8,708 nucleotides of DNA from Nitrospirota bacterium (GTDB lineage: Bacteria > Nitrospinota > Nitrospinia > Nitrospinales > Nitrospinaceae), in assembly GCA_030600405.1 (NCBI GenBank), contig JAUVMD010000039.1:1-8708 (forward strand). Direction: 5' to 3'. Each line of letters starts with the position of its first letter. Within the stretch, counting starts at the first letter, position 1. The notes beneath the pieces are model-generated. The model worked only from the letters and a program-made list of their open reading frames with translations, was not told the DNA's origin and searched no databases. Both the position numbers and the translations under genes were made by a program. This document shows positions 6,948-8,708 of the stretch, piece by piece.

Positions 6948-8638
6948 GATTTTTCTTTAAGAGGATCGGGCGTTTTGGGTTTAATGATCACCTCGACCAA
7001 AGTGAACAATGCGGCCAGGCCAAACAGCCCAATCAAAATTTTGGTTGTTATTTTGTATGCCTCGCCAGCATTGGGAGTTCGTTCCAGAAACACCCGGTAG
7101 GTCACATTGCCCAGGGGCTCGAACCCGAACTTGCCATCTTCCTTTTGCGGGAAGCCCTTGCCCTTCAATTGGAATGAATGAAAATCCGATTGCGTGACCT
7201 CCACATTAAAAGGCGTGTCTACCGTGTATTCGTTGGTATTGAAATCGCTCCACGTGATTTTTTGAACCTTCAACCGTTGGCCCAGGGGGATATGAAAATC
7301 AACATCCCGTAGCACCCGCGCGGTTTCGTCATCAAACGGCCAGATATAACGGATGCGGTGTATTTTATGGTCGATCACCCAGCTGATGCGCGAAGCCAGG
7401 TTTTCCATATCACCTATGCGGTAGCTTATGGAGAATTCCTGGGTCAGACCTGAATCCATGATTGTACTGGTCAGCAAGATCGAATGGTCATGCCGGGTTT
7501 CCAGCGTCCAGAGGATGTCAAACGCGCTGTGGTAGTCTTCATCGAAGAGTACCATTTCCGTTCCGGAAAAGCGTACAGCCTGTCGGGCCGCCTCCACATG
7601 TTTTTCATCGATTCCGGAGTTTTCCTTTTGGGATTTGCGAATGTTGATCACCACAGGATGAGGCGTGGTTTTAGCCAGGTAACGTAGGTTGGCCAGTGAC
7701 TTCCGCGCCTTCGGGCTAGCGTTGAAATCTTCCCACTTCAATAGGTCCCCTTCATTGATGTCGGTCGCCTCCATTCTTCGGATGGTTTCAAGAATCTGGT
7801 CCTTGATCTGCTTGATGAGTTTGTCAAACGGTTTGATCATCACCAAGAGGTCGTTGGGAGTCGAATAAGGCAGTTGGATGAATTTGAGATCCGTATCCGT
7901 GTCGAACTTGTTTTTGATGCTTTCACGAACTGCCGTAAAATCTGCCTGCCTGCCCTTGATGAGGGGAATCAAATCAGAAGCGGTGTCAATACCATCCGGT
8001 GCCAGGCTGTGAATCGTGATAAATTTCTGTTTGCCCTTAGGTTGCGTGAACAATGAAAAGATGCTCTGCTTCTTGTAATATAAAGAAGGAAGGAAATGGC
8101 TCGAAGTGCTGAATTTGCTGTGATAAACGAAACGCGCGGGTGTTTCCCTCTGTTTTAAAATTTCGATGAAATCTTTTGTCTGAGCTTCCTGATTGTCCAA
8201 GTGGCGGGCAAAATCTTCCGGGGCTTCGGTTTTTTCATAGCCGAAATCTTTGTGGACGACGAAGTAACTGCCATTGGTCACACTATTGGAATTTTTGTTT
8301 AAATACGTTCCAATAATTTCCAAATTCGCCCCCAGCATTTCCGCAACCACAAAAGCGTAAGGAGTGACCCGTGCCAACAGCGGCCCTTGTTTTTTCTGAT
8401 ACCAGTTCAACAGGGTTTTGATCGCCGATTCATATTTCATTTCCTGTTTTTCAAAGGTCACGGGGACTTTGTGACGCAAATACTCCAGGAGTTTCTGGTC
8501 GGCCAGCCTGGTCTCTGTATCCGGAGCAACCGACAGAAATTGGATGGGAGTTCTTTGCTGGGAAACCGCGGTTCCCGGAAATGCCGCACTCCAAAGCCAG
8601 GCCAGTGTCCATAAATAGAACAACCGCCGCCATGCCAT
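6944..8638 (-). CDS. Secreted, C-terminally membrane-anchored protein with PhnD-like periplasmic binding domain
   Basis: I chose the ATG at 8638 (564 aa). It has GGGAG nine bases upstream, and the protein then opens with a clean signal peptide (MAWRRLFYLW, hydrophobic to about 20, cleavage near 'GTAVSQQ'). The frame stays open to the window edge, and a TTG at 8677 would add 13 polar residues before the signal, so it is less likely. Residues 30-290 look like a type 2 periplasmic binding domain of the PhnD/SsuA-transferrin kind: 'LLARVTPYAFVVAEMLGA' (87-104), 'GSYFVVHKDF' (123-132), 'KFSTSSHFLPSL' (175-186), 'GRQADFTAVRES' (229-240), 'PYSTPNDLLV' (257-266). Residues 320-530 are a mixed alpha/beta region I do not recognise. 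A single membrane helix spans about 533-552, followed by a 12-residue tail with Lys and Pro. No permease or ATPase gene is adjacent, and the C-terminal anchor is unlike a transport binding protein, so a sensor role is more likely. The ligand is unknown. It is first in an operon with the PAP2-TIR gene. Confidence 0.8.
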   Translation of the reverse strand: MAWRRLFYLWTLAWLWSAAFPGTAVSQQRTPIQFLSVAPDTETRLADQKLLEYLRHKVPVTFEKQEMKYESAIKTLLNWYQKKQGPLLARVTPYAFVVAEMLGANLEIIGTYLNKNSNSVTNGSYFVVHKDFGYEKTEAPEDFARHLDNQEAQTKDFIEILKQRETPARFVYHSKFSTSSHFLPSLYYKKQSIFSLFTQPKGKQKFITIHSLAPDGIDTASDLIPLIKGRQADFTAVRESIKNKFDTDTDLKFIQLPYSTPNDLLVMIKPFDKLIKQIKDQILETIRRMEATDINEGDLLKWEDFNASPKARKSLANLRYLAKTTPHPVVINIRKSQKENSGIDEKHVEAARQAVRFSGTEMVLFDEDYHSAFDILWTLETRHDHSILLTSTIMDSGLTQEFSISYRIGDMENLASRISWVIDHKIHRIRYIWPFDDETARVLRDVDFHIPLGQRLKVQKITWSDFNTNEYTVDTPFNVEVTQSDFHSFQLKGKGFPQKEDGKFGFEPLGNVTYRVFLERTPNAGEAYKITTKILIGLFGLAALFTLVEVIIKPKTPDPLKEKS

Positions 8639-8647
8639 GTCAATTTT

Positions 8648-8652
8648 CTCCC
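8648..8652 (-). promoter_or_regulatory. Ribosome binding site GGGAG deciding the start of the PhnD-like protein
   Basis: Read on the minus strand, GGGAG lies nine bases before the ATG at 8638. The signal peptide begins directly at that ATG. Together these favour it over the TTG at 8677. Confidence 0.6.
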
Positions 8653-8683
8653 AGGTGATACATGCGGATTCTTCCAAAATTTT

Positions 8684-8704
8684 TGGGCAGGGGATGATTG
8701 CCCA
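8684..8704. other. Inverted repeat TGGGCA-N9-TGCCCA upstream of the minus-strand operon
   Basis: A perfect 6-bp inverted repeat with a 9-base spacer lies 45 bases upstream of the ATG at 8638. Read on the minus strand it is followed by AAAAATTTT. It could be an operator half-site pair or a weak hairpin ending an upstream transcript. The window ends four bases beyond it, so its setting cannot be judged, and a 6-bp repeat may be chance. Confidence 0.3.
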
Positions 8705-8708
8705 CGTA

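Noticed and set aside
8639..8677. TTG start at 8677 giving a 577-aa PhnD-like protein
   Set aside because: The 13 extra residues are polar and would precede the signal peptide. The ATG at 8638 has a good GGGAG nine bases upstream and starts directly at the signal peptide.

Overview
The window looks like chromosomal DNA from a Gram-negative bacterium. An ADP-heptose epimerase points to a lipopolysaccharide core, and there are a cleavable signal peptide and several inner-membrane proteins. I cannot fix the phylum from sequence alone. The gene mix (DUF898 protein plus M48 protease, a pentapeptide protein with the C-terminal 'LTCDQL...LP' cap, a TIR domain of the common environmental-bacterial type) would suit a proteobacterium or a Nitrospinota-like lineage. 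I see no transposase, integrase, phage gene, tRNA, rRNA or CRISPR array.

Layout, left to right. (1) The 3' part of a metallo-beta-lactamase-fold hydrolase, cut by the window edge, on +. (2) An AT-rich, non-coding stretch of about 280 bases that probably carries the promoter for what follows. (3) A + strand cluster: a 110-aa protein; a 480-aa protein whose first 72 residues are a paralogue of that small protein and whose remainder is a DUF898/YjgN-type polytopic membrane protein; a membrane-anchored M48 zinc protease with an N-terminal DUF7092-like domain; and hldD, 18 bases downstream. (4) A separate pentapeptide-repeat protein on +. (5) A convergent two-gene operon on -, read right to left: a secreted, C-terminally anchored protein with a PhnD-like periplasmic binding domain, overlapping by ATGA with a six-helix PAP2-like membrane protein fused to a cytoplasmic TIR domain.

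The two clusters suggest two different stories. The + cluster looks like a membrane-protein/proteolysis unit (DUF898 with M48), to which a small duplicated domain has been added both as a stand-alone protein and as a fusion. The - operon is the most interesting part. One protein puts a ligand-binding fold in the periplasm. Its translationally coupled partner has a periplasm-facing PAP2-like core, lacking the histidine of the usual PSGH/PSLH motif, and a cytoplasmic TIR domain that keeps a candidate catalytic glutamate. That architecture suggests an envelope sensor linked to a TIR output, but this is inference from domain layout only.
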